From Aliarcobacter sp017996075 (GTDB lineage Bacteria > Campylobacterota > Campylobacteria > Campylobacterales > Arcobacteraceae): 63,253 nucleotides of DNA. A model generated the notes under the pieces. That model was given only the letters and a program-made list of their open reading frames with translations, was not told the DNA's origin and ran no database searches. This document shows positions 50,361 through 58,175 of this stretch, one piece after another. The stretch's first letter is position 1, and each line of letters opens with the position of its first letter. A program made the position numbers and the translations under genes. Location: NCBI RefSeq assembly GCF_051062515.1, contig NZ_JAMXEK010000009.1; one strand, 5' to 3'.

Positions 50361-51589
50361 CAGAACTTGAAAAACAGTATGCTTCAAGACACTATTTATA
50401 CTACCCAAAAGGTGATTTTCCAACATATTTAGCTTATGGATTTAGGCCTATATTTTTATTACTAGCTCCATATATTATTATAAATATTATTTTATGGTCA
50501 TTTGTTTTTGGTGGTTATATAAATTTACCTATTGAAAATACTTTAAATTGGCATATGTATGAGATGATTTTTGGAGTAGGAACTGCTATGATTGTGGCAT
50601 TTTTCCTTACTGGTTTACCAGAACTTTTTCCAAGTGTTGTTCCTATCGTTGGTAAAAAATTGGCACTTATTGTTTTATGGTGGGTTTTGGGACGATTTAG
50701 TTTTTGGTTTATGGATTATTTTGGTGTATTATTTACAGCTATTATTAATGTAGGATTGATGGCTTATATATCTTATTTAGCCGCAATTCCTGCTTTTAAA
50801 GATAGAAATAAAAAGCATGTTTCATTAGCTTATTCAATGGTTTCTATTGTGATTATACAAGCTTTGTTTTTCGCTAGTGAACTTAAAATTTTAGAAATTA
50901 ATTCATATAAAATTTTACTTTTGTCTTTGATTTTAGTATTGGTTTTAATTTTTTTAGCTTTAAGAAGAGTTAGTATGGAATCAATAAATGAGCTTTTAGA
51001 ACAAGAAAAAATTGATGATACATTTTTGGCAAAATCTTTCAGATATAATCTTATTATTTTTTGTCTGCTTTTATATGGATTTGTTGAATTCTTTTTTCCA
51101 AATAATTCAACTTTAGCTTATATTTGCTTCGCTTGTGGAGCTTCTGTTTTAGCAATTTTAAATGATTTTATTTTAAAAGATAACAATATTTTATTTAAAC
51201 CATTTGTTCTTTATATTGTAACTACTATTTTACTTACAAGTATTGGATTCTTTTTTTTAGGATTTAACTATTTGTTTGAGTTAAATGTTACAAATCATTT
51301 TAGGCATTTTATTACAACAGGCACTTTTGGGATGGTTTTTTATGTAATTATGATAATTGTATCAACTATTCATACTGGACGAGAAATCTTTACAAATTTA
51401 TATTTAACAATTGGTTTAATGTTAATAATTATTTCAACATTTATTAGAGCATTTATTCCATATTATTTTGAATACAGTATGATTTTATATATATTATCTT
51501 CGATTCTTTGGGCAATACCATTTGTAATTTATATAAAAATATTTTTTCCATTTTTGCTAAAACCAAGAGCAGATGGAATAAAAGGTTAG
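50357..51589 (+). CDS. nnrS: NnrS family heme/copper membrane protein
   Basis: A 410-residue protein with about twelve membrane helices and NnrS signatures: YGFRPIFLL, WHMYEMIFGVGTAMIVAFFLTGLPE, and conserved His residues in NHFRHFITTGTFGMVFYVIM and STIHTGRE. NnrS proteins protect against nitric oxide stress and bind heme and copper. Here the gene lies inside an ABC import operon between ATPase and binding-protein genes with a four-base overlap, so it may be part of a joint NO- or metal-linked uptake function. Confidence 0.88.
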   Translation: MTELEKQYASRHYLYYPKGDFPTYLAYGFRPIFLLLAPYIIINIILWSFVFGGYINLPIENTLNWHMYEMIFGVGTAMIVAFFLTGLPELFPSVVPIVGKKLALIVLWWVLGRFSFWFMDYFGVLFTAIINVGLMAYISYLAAIPAFKDRNKKHVSLAYSMVSIVIIQALFFASELKILEINSYKILLLSLILVLVLIFLALRRVSMESINELLEQEKIDDTFLAKSFRYNLIIFCLLLYGFVEFFFPNNSTLAYICFACGASVLAILNDFILKDNNILFKPFVLYIVTTILLTSIGFFFLGFNYLFELNVTNHFRHFITTGTFGMVFYVIMIIVSTIHTGREIFTNLYLTIGLMLIIISTFIRAFIPYYFEYSMILYILSSILWAIPFVIYIKIFFPFLLKPRADGIKG

Positions 51590-51599
51590 GGAAGAAAAA

Positions 51600-52586
51600 A
51601 TGATAAAAATTAGTTTAGGTAAAATTTTTTTATTAATATTTGTATTAGTTCATAATCTTTTTGCAAAAGATGAAAATACAATAGTAATAGCTGGTCCAAT
51701 GGCTAGTGTATCACATCCAATAATACATATGGTTGAGCAAAATACTTTAAAAGATATTGGAAAAAAAGTTGAGTTTAAACTTTGGAATAATCCAGATGAA
51801 TTAAGAGCATTGATACTAAAAAAAGAGGTTGATTTTATAGCACTTCCTACAAATGTAGCTGCAAATTTATACAACAAAGGTGTTGATTTAAAGCTTTTAA
51901 ATGTTTCAATATGGGGAATTTTAGGACTTGTAAGTAGAGATAAAAATTTAAAAAGTATTGAAGATTTTAAAAATAAAGAGATTATTGTTCCATTTAGAGC
52001 TGATATGCCTGATATTGTTATGCAAGCACTAATTAAAAAATCTGGACTGGATATAAAAAATGATTTTAAATTACAATATGTTGCAACTCCTGTTGATGCT
52101 ATGCAAATGTTGATTTTAAGAAGAGCTGATCATGCACTTTTGGCAGAACCTGCAATTTCTATTGCTTTGAGAAAAACGGGTTCATTTCCTGTGAAATTAA
52201 TTGCTCCAGATTTATATAGAAGTATTAATTTACAAGAAGAGTGGGGAAGATTATATAAAATTGAAGCAAAAATACCACAAGCTGGACTTGCAATTATAGG
52301 TGATACAAATGGTAAAGAAGAGTTAATTAGCAAAGTTTTAGCAGAATATGATAAATCACTAGCTTGGTATAAAAACAATAAAGAAGAAGCTAGTAAACTT
52401 GTAGTTAAAACATTACCGATGCTTGAAGAAAAAGGTTTAGCTGATTCAATAGAGCATGTTAGATTTGAAAATATTAGTGCAATAAAGAGTAAAAAAGATT
52501 TAGAATTTTTCTTTGATATTTTAATGCAAAATGATTCAAAATTAATAGGTGGTAAATTACCTAATGAAGATTTTTACTACAAATGA
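51600..52586 (+). CDS. ABC transporter substrate-binding protein (NMT1/SsuA-like)
   Basis: A 328-residue periplasmic protein with a signal peptide (cleavage near LFA-KD) and the two-lobe pattern of NMT1/SsuA/TauA-type binding proteins: GPMASVSHPIIHMVE, VDFIALPTNVAANLYNKG, VATPVDAMQMLILRRADHALLAEPAIS. The ligand is unknown. It completes the ABC importer whose promoter has FNR-like and Fur-like sites, so candidates include an iron-related or nitrogen-oxide-linked compound. Confidence 0.87.
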   Translation: MIKISLGKIFLLIFVLVHNLFAKDENTIVIAGPMASVSHPIIHMVEQNTLKDIGKKVEFKLWNNPDELRALILKKEVDFIALPTNVAANLYNKGVDLKLLNVSIWGILGLVSRDKNLKSIEDFKNKEIIVPFRADMPDIVMQALIKKSGLDIKNDFKLQYVATPVDAMQMLILRRADHALLAEPAISIALRKTGSFPVKLIAPDLYRSINLQEEWGRLYKIEAKIPQAGLAIIGDTNGKEELISKVLAEYDKSLAWYKNNKEEASKLVVKTLPMLEEKGLADSIEHVRFENISAIKSKKDLEFFFDILMQNDSKLIGGKLPNEDFYYK

Positions 52587-52621
52587 AGAATATTTCAAAA
52601 ATATTATAATAAAAAGAGTTG

Positions 52622-52705
52622 ATGATGAACTATAAAATGATTATTTTTTCGCTTTTAGTGTTATATATTCTGGCAGATATTTTTCATACATATTTTATTA
52701 AGTAA
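52622..52705 (+). CDS. 27-residue membrane peptide
   Basis: A short ORF beginning ATGATG at 52622 behind AAAGAG, 35 bases after the binding-protein gene and just before the operon terminator. It encodes essentially one hydrophobic helix (MIIFSLLVLYILADIF) with a His and Lys tail. The ribosome binding site and position inside the transcript favour a real small protein, perhaps stabilising the transporter or NnrS. Confidence 0.5.
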   Translation: MMNYKMIIFSLLVLYILADIFHTYFIK

Positions 52706-52728
52706 GTGAGATTTAACCACTTACTTAA
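52698..52728. terminator. Bidirectional terminator
   Basis: Eleven-base arms TTAAGTAAGTG and CACTTACTTAA with a 9-base loop, overlapping the stop of the 27-residue ORF and abutting the convergent DUF808 gene. Confidence 0.8.
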
Positions 52729-52729
52729 A

Positions 52730-53827
52730 CTATTTTTTAAATACTTTTATAATTTTTGAAAAAATAGGTAGAACTAAAACTACAATATACCCTACAATTG
52801 CACCTAAAATAATTTCACTAAAAAATCCACCAAGAGGGATAGTTTTTATAATATTTTCAAGTGACTGTAAAATATGTGTTTCATGAGCTATAATTCCACC
52901 ACCAACAGCAAGCATTGCAATTGTTCCTAAAACTCCAATAGTTTTTATAATATAAGGCATAGATTTTACAAAACCATCACCGATTTTTTGTAAAGCAATA
53001 CTTCTTTTCTCTTGCAAATAAAAGCCAATATCATCTAGTTTTATAATCAAAGCAACTATTCCATATACTAAAACTGTTGTTAAAATTCCTACACTTATTA
53101 AAACCATAAGTTTTGTTATAAAATCACTATTATCTAATAAACTTAAACTAATAACAATTATTTCAAAAGATAAAATAAAATCTGTTTTTATAGCACTTTT
53201 TACTTTTTGATCTTCAAAATCTTCATTTGAACTCTCTTTTTGAGCTGTTTCTTCATCTTCTTGATGATGACCAAATTTTTCTAAAATAGACTCAACTCCC
53301 TCATAAGCTAAATAAGCTCCTCCAATAATCAAAATAGGAGCAATAGCCCAAGGTGCAATGTAACTTAAAAGTAAAACAATAGGAATAATGATAAATTTAT
53401 TTATAAAACTTCCTTTTGCAATTTTATAAACAATTGGAAGTTCTCTTAAAGCTGCTTTTCTTTTTGCTTCAAGCATTGCAACTTCTCTTATATGCTCAAG
53501 CTCTTTTAAAATCTCTTTTTGAGTTTTTTCATCTAATTTTTTTACATTATTTTCAAACTCTTCAACATCTTTAGCTTTTTCTAGCTCTTTTTTTAGGATT
53601 TCTGAAGTTGTTTCATTTGTAAAGTTTGCAATAGCAGCAAGGTCATCTACTAAAAGACCACTAGATTTTATACTTGCTAGTTTTGTATAAGTTGCTATAT
53701 CATCAAATAAAATACCTATGTCATCTAGTGAAGTTGCAAGAGATTTTGCAGTTGTAGCTGCTGTTTTTCCAGCAAGTGATCCAATATCATCTGCTAATAT
53801 TGATAAATAGCCCAATAATCCAGCCAT
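52730..53827 (-). CDS. DUF808 (YedI-like) inner-membrane protein
   Basis: A 365-residue protein starting MAGLLGYLSILADDIGSLAGKTAATTAKSL, followed by DDIGILFDDIATYTKL and GLLVDDLA. These DD-containing N-terminal motifs define DUF808/YedI. About six membrane helices follow from residue 150, with a His/Glu-rich loop (FGHHQEDEETAQKESSNED) near 195. An insertion at about 90-130 is a charged helix. Function is unknown. Confidence 0.85.
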   Translation of the reverse strand: MAGLLGYLSILADDIGSLAGKTAATTAKSLATSLDDIGILFDDIATYTKLASIKSSGLLVDDLAAIANFTNETTSEILKKELEKAKDVEEFENNVKKLDEKTQKEILKELEHIREVAMLEAKRKAALRELPIVYKIAKGSFINKFIIIPIVLLLSYIAPWAIAPILIIGGAYLAYEGVESILEKFGHHQEDEETAQKESSNEDFEDQKVKSAIKTDFILSFEIIVISLSLLDNSDFITKLMVLISVGILTTVLVYGIVALIIKLDDIGFYLQEKRSIALQKIGDGFVKSMPYIIKTIGVLGTIAMLAVGGGIIAHETHILQSLENIIKTIPLGGFFSEIILGAIVGYIVVLVLPIFSKIIKVFKK

Positions 53828-53892
53828 TAAATTCCTTTTTATAGTTTTAAAATTGAAATAGTATTAAAAATCTACTAAGATAAATATATAGT

Positions 53893-54645
53893 CTAATAAT
53901 TTTCTATATTCTCAAAACTCCAACCACCATTTTTAAGAAGTTGTATTAGAGTTTTTAGGTTCTCTTTTCCATCAAAATTATTACTAAACATAAAGTCATG
54001 CATTAGAAGAACTACTTTATCCTCTTTGCTTGAGAGTTTTTTTTCATATATTTTTTCCATAGAGTTATATATCTCTTGAGGAGTTAGTATTGGTTTTCCA
54101 TTTTTTTCATAAGCCCACTCTACATCCCAACCATAAATATAATAGCCCTCTTTATAGATATTATCATAACCAACAATCTCTTTTTCTCTTTGTATTGTAT
54201 TAATCATATTGTCATTTTTAGTAATTGTTGGAAGTCTAAAAACATTTCTTCCAGCAAGTCTTACTGGTAAAAAAGCAGATGAAGTATTTGAAATATTATC
54301 AACTCCTACTATTGAATTTGCCTTTTTTATATCTTCTACAACTAAAAGAGGATCACTATAAAACTTTCTATATCTATTGTTTGCATGAGAATATGTATGG
54401 TTTGCTATTAAAATGTTTGGATAATTTATAGCATCTTTGTATATATTTGGGAAATTTTCAATTTGACAACCAATAAAAAACATAGTAACAGGAATATTCT
54501 CTTCTCTTACCGTTTCTATGATATTTTTTGTTGCTTTTATTGGACCATCATCAAAAGTCAAAAGTGCTATTTTATTGTTTGTAGTTGCAAATGAGTATAG
54601 TGATAAAATTGTAAAAACTAATAAAACTCGACCAAGCATAGACAC
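53893..54645 (-). CDS. Secreted polysaccharide deacetylase (NodB domain)
   Basis: A 250-residue protein with a signal peptide (cleavage near SFA-TT) and the carbohydrate esterase 4 fold. Motif 1 is LLTFDDGP (catalytic Asp, metal Asp), motif 2 is HTYSHANN (metal His pair) and motif 3 is RLAGRNVFRLP. Motif 5 may be VVLLMHDFMF. Targets could be peptidoglycan N-acetyl groups or a surface polysaccharide. Monocistronic by spacing. Confidence 0.88.
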   Translation of the reverse strand: MSMLGRVLLVFTILSLYSFATTNNKIALLTFDDGPIKATKNIIETVREENIPVTMFFIGCQIENFPNIYKDAINYPNILIANHTYSHANNRYRKFYSDPLLVVEDIKKANSIVGVDNISNTSSAFLPVRLAGRNVFRLPTITKNDNMINTIQREKEIVGYDNIYKEGYYIYGWDVEWAYEKNGKPILTPQEIYNSMEKIYEKKLSSKEDKVVLLMHDFMFSNNFDGKENLKTLIQLLKNGGWSFENIENY

Positions 54646-54709
54646 CCAACCCCTAAATGCTTAAATTAAATTGTGTATAATACAAGAAACTCAATAAAAG
54701 AAGAGAAAA

Positions 54710-55951
54710 TTGAATAAAATTTATGATTTAATAGTTGTTGGTGCAGGACCTGCTGGAATAATGGCAAGTATAAGCGCCGCAAAAGATGATAAAAAAGTAT
54801 TAATAATTGAAAAAATGCCACAAATTGCACTAAAACTAAAAGCAACAGGTGGAGGAAAGTGTAATCTTACAAATACTTTATCTCAAGATGATTTTTGTAC
54901 TAAATTTGGTAAGAGTGGCAGATTCATAAAAGATGCATTAGATAGTTTTTCAAGAGATGATTTGCTTGCTTTTTTTGCTTCAATTGGAGTTGCTACAATT
55001 GCTAAAGATGGATTTAGAGTATTTCCAGTAAATCATAGCTCTACTATTATTTTAGAAGCATTGCAAAATGAGCTTGAAAGATTAAAAGTTGAAGTTAAAA
55101 CTTCAACAAATATAAAAAGTATAAAAAAAGAGAAAGATATTTTTGAAATCAAAACAGATGAAGATATTTTTAAAAGTAAAAATCTAGTTTTGGCAACAGG
55201 AGGTTTAGGTTATCCAACTTTAGGAGCATCAGGAGATGGATATGTTTTTTCTTCATCTTTTGGTCATACAATTACACAAACCTCTCCTGCTATGATGCCA
55301 CTTTTTACAAAAGAGAAAAATTTTGGCTCTTGTAAAGCAGATACAATTGCAAAAGCTATATTAAAAGTAAATATTCCAAAATATAAAAATCTAAAATTAT
55401 CTGGAGATTTAATCTTTACAAAAGATGGTTTAAGAGGTCCTGTTATTTTGGATTTTGCTAGAGAAATTACTCCAATTTTAGAAAAATATGATGAAGTTCC
55501 ACTTTTGATAAATTTTTTAAAAGGTAAAAATGAAGAGGATATTTTTCAGCATTTAAAAAATGAAATCGCTAAGAATCCACAAAACACTATTTTACAAAAT
55601 TTAGAAACTCTTCTTGCAAGTAGTGTTTCTAAAGAGATTTTAAATATTTGTGAAATTGATGAGAATTTAAGATTTAAACATATAGAAGGGTTAAAAAAAG
55701 AAAAACTAATAAAAACTCTAGCTTGGACACCTTTTACTATAGTAGGTCATGATGGATTTAGACAAGCTATGATTACAAGAGGTGGAGTCTCTTTGAAAGA
55801 AATAGAACAAAAAACTATGCAAAGTAAAATTGTACAAGGTTTATACTTTTGCGGAGAACTTGTAGATATTGATGGACCTTGTGGTGGATACAATCTTCAA
55901 TGGTCTTTTTCAAGTGGTTTTTTAGCTGGAAAATTGAATAAGAATATTTAA
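54710..55951 (+). CDS. HI0933/YhiN-type FAD-dependent oxidoreductase
   Basis: A 413-residue flavoprotein, start TTG 54710 behind AAGAGA. The dinucleotide-binding GAGPAG is at 11-16, then KLKATGGGKCNLTN, the YhiN/BaiN hallmark, and the C-terminal GGVSLKEI, GLYFCGELVDIDGPCGGYNLQWSFSSGFLAG. The physiological substrate is unknown. Followed by a YitT gene 16 bases later. Confidence 0.9.
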   Translation: MNKIYDLIVVGAGPAGIMASISAAKDDKKVLIIEKMPQIALKLKATGGGKCNLTNTLSQDDFCTKFGKSGRFIKDALDSFSRDDLLAFFASIGVATIAKDGFRVFPVNHSSTIILEALQNELERLKVEVKTSTNIKSIKKEKDIFEIKTDEDIFKSKNLVLATGGLGYPTLGASGDGYVFSSSFGHTITQTSPAMMPLFTKEKNFGSCKADTIAKAILKVNIPKYKNLKLSGDLIFTKDGLRGPVILDFAREITPILEKYDEVPLLINFLKGKNEEDIFQHLKNEIAKNPQNTILQNLETLLASSVSKEILNICEIDENLRFKHIEGLKKEKLIKTLAWTPFTIVGHDGFRQAMITRGGVSLKEIEQKTMQSKIVQGLYFCGELVDIDGPCGGYNLQWSFSSGFLAGKLNKNI

Positions 55952-55967
55952 TAAGAATTAGGAAAAT

Positions 55968-56810
55968 ATGAAAAAAACAGAGTTAAAACAATATATATTT
56001 ATAATTTTAGGCTCATTTGCAATGGCATTTGGAACAGTCTGTTTTTTATCTCCAAATGAGATAATTACAGGTGGTGGAGTTGGTATCTCTTTACTTTTAA
56101 ATGCACTTTTTCCACAAATTACTTTAGGAATTATTATTGCAGTTGTAAGTATCCCATTTTTGATTTTATCTTATATCTATTTTGGAAAATATTATCTATT
56201 TAAAACATTTATTGTAGTTCTTCTTTTATCAACATTTACAGATATATTAAAAGAAGTTTTAAAAATAGAAGCTATTACGCATGATATTTTGCTAGCTGCA
56301 GTTTTTGGTGGAATTTTTATAGGTTTAGGTGTTGGATTAGTTATCAAAGGAAGAGCATCTACAGGAAGTACCTCTGTTGTGGGAGAAATAGTTGCAAAAA
56401 AGACAAAATATAAGGCAGCAGAGGTTTTATTAGCTATTGATGCCGTAATTATGTTTGCTTCTGTTTTTGTTTACAATGATATAGATAAATCACTTTACAG
56501 TATGCTTAGTGTTTATGTTGGAATTAGAGTACTTGATATTATTCTAACAGGAAGACCATCAAAAAAGATAGTAAATATCGTATCAAACAATGTTGAAGTT
56601 TTAAAAGAGCAAATAAGAGAAAGAATAGAGGAACACGGTACTATTTTAACAGGAATAGGGCTTCATCAAGGGCAAAATAAAACTATCATTTATGTTACAG
56701 TTGATGCAGGAAAGATTGATTTATTAAAAAATTTAATCACTAAATATGATCCAGATGCTTTTATGATAATCACAGAGGCTTCAGAGTTTTTGGGTAGAGG
56801 TTTAAAGTAG
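55968..56810 (+). CDS. YitT family membrane protein
   Basis: A 280-residue protein with five to six membrane helices (DUF161 type: GSFAMAFGTVCFLSPNEIITGGGVGISLLL, RASTGSTSVVGEIVAKKTKY) and a cytoplasmic C-terminal DUF2179 domain (about 205-280: HGTILTGIGLHQGQNKTIIYVTV, DPDAFMIITEASEFLGRGLK). The function is unknown. Cotranscribed with the flavoprotein by spacing. Confidence 0.9.
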   Translation: MKKTELKQYIFIILGSFAMAFGTVCFLSPNEIITGGGVGISLLLNALFPQITLGIIIAVVSIPFLILSYIYFGKYYLFKTFIVVLLLSTFTDILKEVLKIEAITHDILLAAVFGGIFIGLGVGLVIKGRASTGSTSVVGEIVAKKTKYKAAEVLLAIDAVIMFASVFVYNDIDKSLYSMLSVYVGIRVLDIILTGRPSKKIVNIVSNNVEVLKEQIRERIEEHGTILTGIGLHQGQNKTIIYVTVDAGKIDLLKNLITKYDPDAFMIITEASEFLGRGLK

Positions 56811-56904
56811 TTTAGTTTTGTTGCAAAATTTTATTTAGTTGCATATTAAAAAAAATATACTATAATGTAAGATTAAATATAAAATATAAATAGGAATATA
56901 ATAT

Positions 56905-57327
56905 ATGTTATTGATGAAACTTGAATCACGAGAGAAATTTGCATTTTTACAATTGGCTCATTATTTAGCAAGAGTTGATAATAGTTTTGGAAAAGAAGAA
57001 GAGGAAGTTATCTTAGAGTATTGTGATGAAATGGGAATTGAAAATATCGATTCATTTGATATGGAAAATTTCAATTTAGAGGCAACTTTAAATAACTTCA
57101 AAAGCAAAAGAAGTAAAAAAATTGTTGTGTTGGAGCTTATGATATTGGTTCATATTGATAGTGTATTCAATATAAATGAACAAATATTAATAGAAAAAAT
57201 CTCTCAAAACTTTGGAATTGAAACTAAAGATTTAAATGATTTTTCATCTTGGGGAAAATCTGTTGCAAAACTTTATGAAGTTGCAAAAGTTTATATGAGT
57301 GATGATTATGAGGAGTTGATATCTTAA
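56905..57327 (+). CDS. TerB-like protein
   Basis: A 140-residue helical protein resembling TerB-type domains: REKFAFLQLAHYLARVDNSFGKEEEEVILEYCDEMG in the first half and a second repeat-like half with ILVHIDSVFNINEQILIEKISQNFG. The two acidic D/E clusters may bind metal. First gene of a run of small genes leading to priA. Confidence 0.75.
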   Translation: MLLMKLESREKFAFLQLAHYLARVDNSFGKEEEEVILEYCDEMGIENIDSFDMENFNLEATLNNFKSKRSKKIVVLELMILVHIDSVFNINEQILIEKISQNFGIETKDLNDFSSWGKSVAKLYEVAKVYMSDDYEELIS

Positions 57328-57330
57328 ATT

Positions 57331-57543
57331 ATGAGTAAAAGTATGGAAATCATTAAGCTTTTAAATGAAAGAATTGACAATCTATTAGAAGAACATGCAA
57401 AAATAAAACTAGAGAAGATAGCTTTAGAGCAAAAAATAAAAGATTTAATAGATGAAAATGACAAGCTTGAAAGAAATAATCAAGATATGATTTTAAAAAT
57501 TGATAGTACATTAACTTTAATAAAAGGAAATACAAATGACTAA
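57331..57543 (+). CDS. Short coiled-coil protein (ZapB-like)
   Basis: A 70-residue protein that is almost entirely a charged coiled coil (about 5-65). Start at ATG 57331, three bases after the TerB-like gene stop, ending inside the next gene with an eight-base overlap. Size and the ZapA-like neighbour suggest a division-ring accessory pair, but a coiled coil alone cannot prove this. Confidence 0.6.
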   Translation: MSKSMEIIKLLNERIDNLLEEHAKIKLEKIALEQKIKDLIDENDKLERNNQDMILKIDSTLTLIKGNTND

Positions 57544-57745
57544 AGATTTGACATTTCACATAAATAATAAAGCTTACACAATTTCTGGAGATGAGGAGCT
57601 TGAAAGAGAGCTTTGTAAATATCTAGATACTGATAAAAATAATGATACAAAATCACTTCTTTTGGCATATTTAAAGCTAAATCAAGAGTATAGAACTTTT
57701 AGAAAAGAGGTTGAGGATATTGCAAATAAAATTGCGGGGTTTTAG
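57536..57745 (+). CDS. Small ZapA-like protein
   Basis: A 69-residue protein beginning KDLTFHINNKAYTISGDEELERELCKYLD, which has the beta-hairpin plus helix start of ZapA-like division proteins (short strand, 'Y-x-I' and charged helix), and a helical tail. It is shorter than ZapA (~100). It overlaps both neighbours. The call is tentative. Confidence 0.5.
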   Translation: MTKDLTFHINNKAYTISGDEELERELCKYLDTDKNNDTKSLLLAYLKLNQEYRTFRKEVEDIANKIAGF

Positions 57746-58175
57746 AAAAAAAGCATTTTCTACTCTTGAAATAGTTATTTTTATAGTAGTTATTGCTACT
57801 ATTTTATCTTTTTTACTTCCAAAATTTGATACTTTTTTTGAAAAGAGTGATTTATTAAAATTAAAATCAGATATATCTCTTATAAACAATGGAATACAAA
57901 AAGAGAAATCAAAAAATATATTAATACAAAAATATGGAGATATAAATAAGTTAGATGATGCAAACATAGATAGTGAAAAAGAGAAGTTATTTGAATATAT
58001 TTTAGATTTTCCAATTATTTCAACTTCAACAAATGAGTCTAAAAACGGCTATTGGGCAAAAGTATCAGTTGATAAATATATATTTTTCACAAGAAAAAAT
58101 CAATATGAATTTTTATTAAAAGATGGTCAATTTTTATGTGTAAGTAGTTTAGAATTATGTGAGGAACTTTTTTGA
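57711..58175 (+). CDS. Prepilin-like (type IV pilin/pseudopilin) protein
   Basis: A protein of up to 154 residues with a class III signal: basic GFRKKA, then FSTLEIVIFIVVIATILSFLLPKF, a typical hydrophobic pilin helix with Glu at position 5 (FSTLE). Prepilin peptidase would cleave after Ala. Several TTG starts are possible (57711, 57720, 57732); 57720 or 57732 give a leader of usual length. The C-terminal half has two Cys (FLCVSSLELCEELF) that may form a disulphide. It ends overlapping priA. Confidence 0.72.
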   Translation: MRILQIKLRGFRKKAFSTLEIVIFIVVIATILSFLLPKFDTFFEKSDLLKLKSDISLINNGIQKEKSKNILIQKYGDINKLDDANIDSEKEKLFEYILDFPIISTSTNESKNGYWAKVSVDKYIFFTRKNQYEFLLKDGQFLCVSSLELCEELF

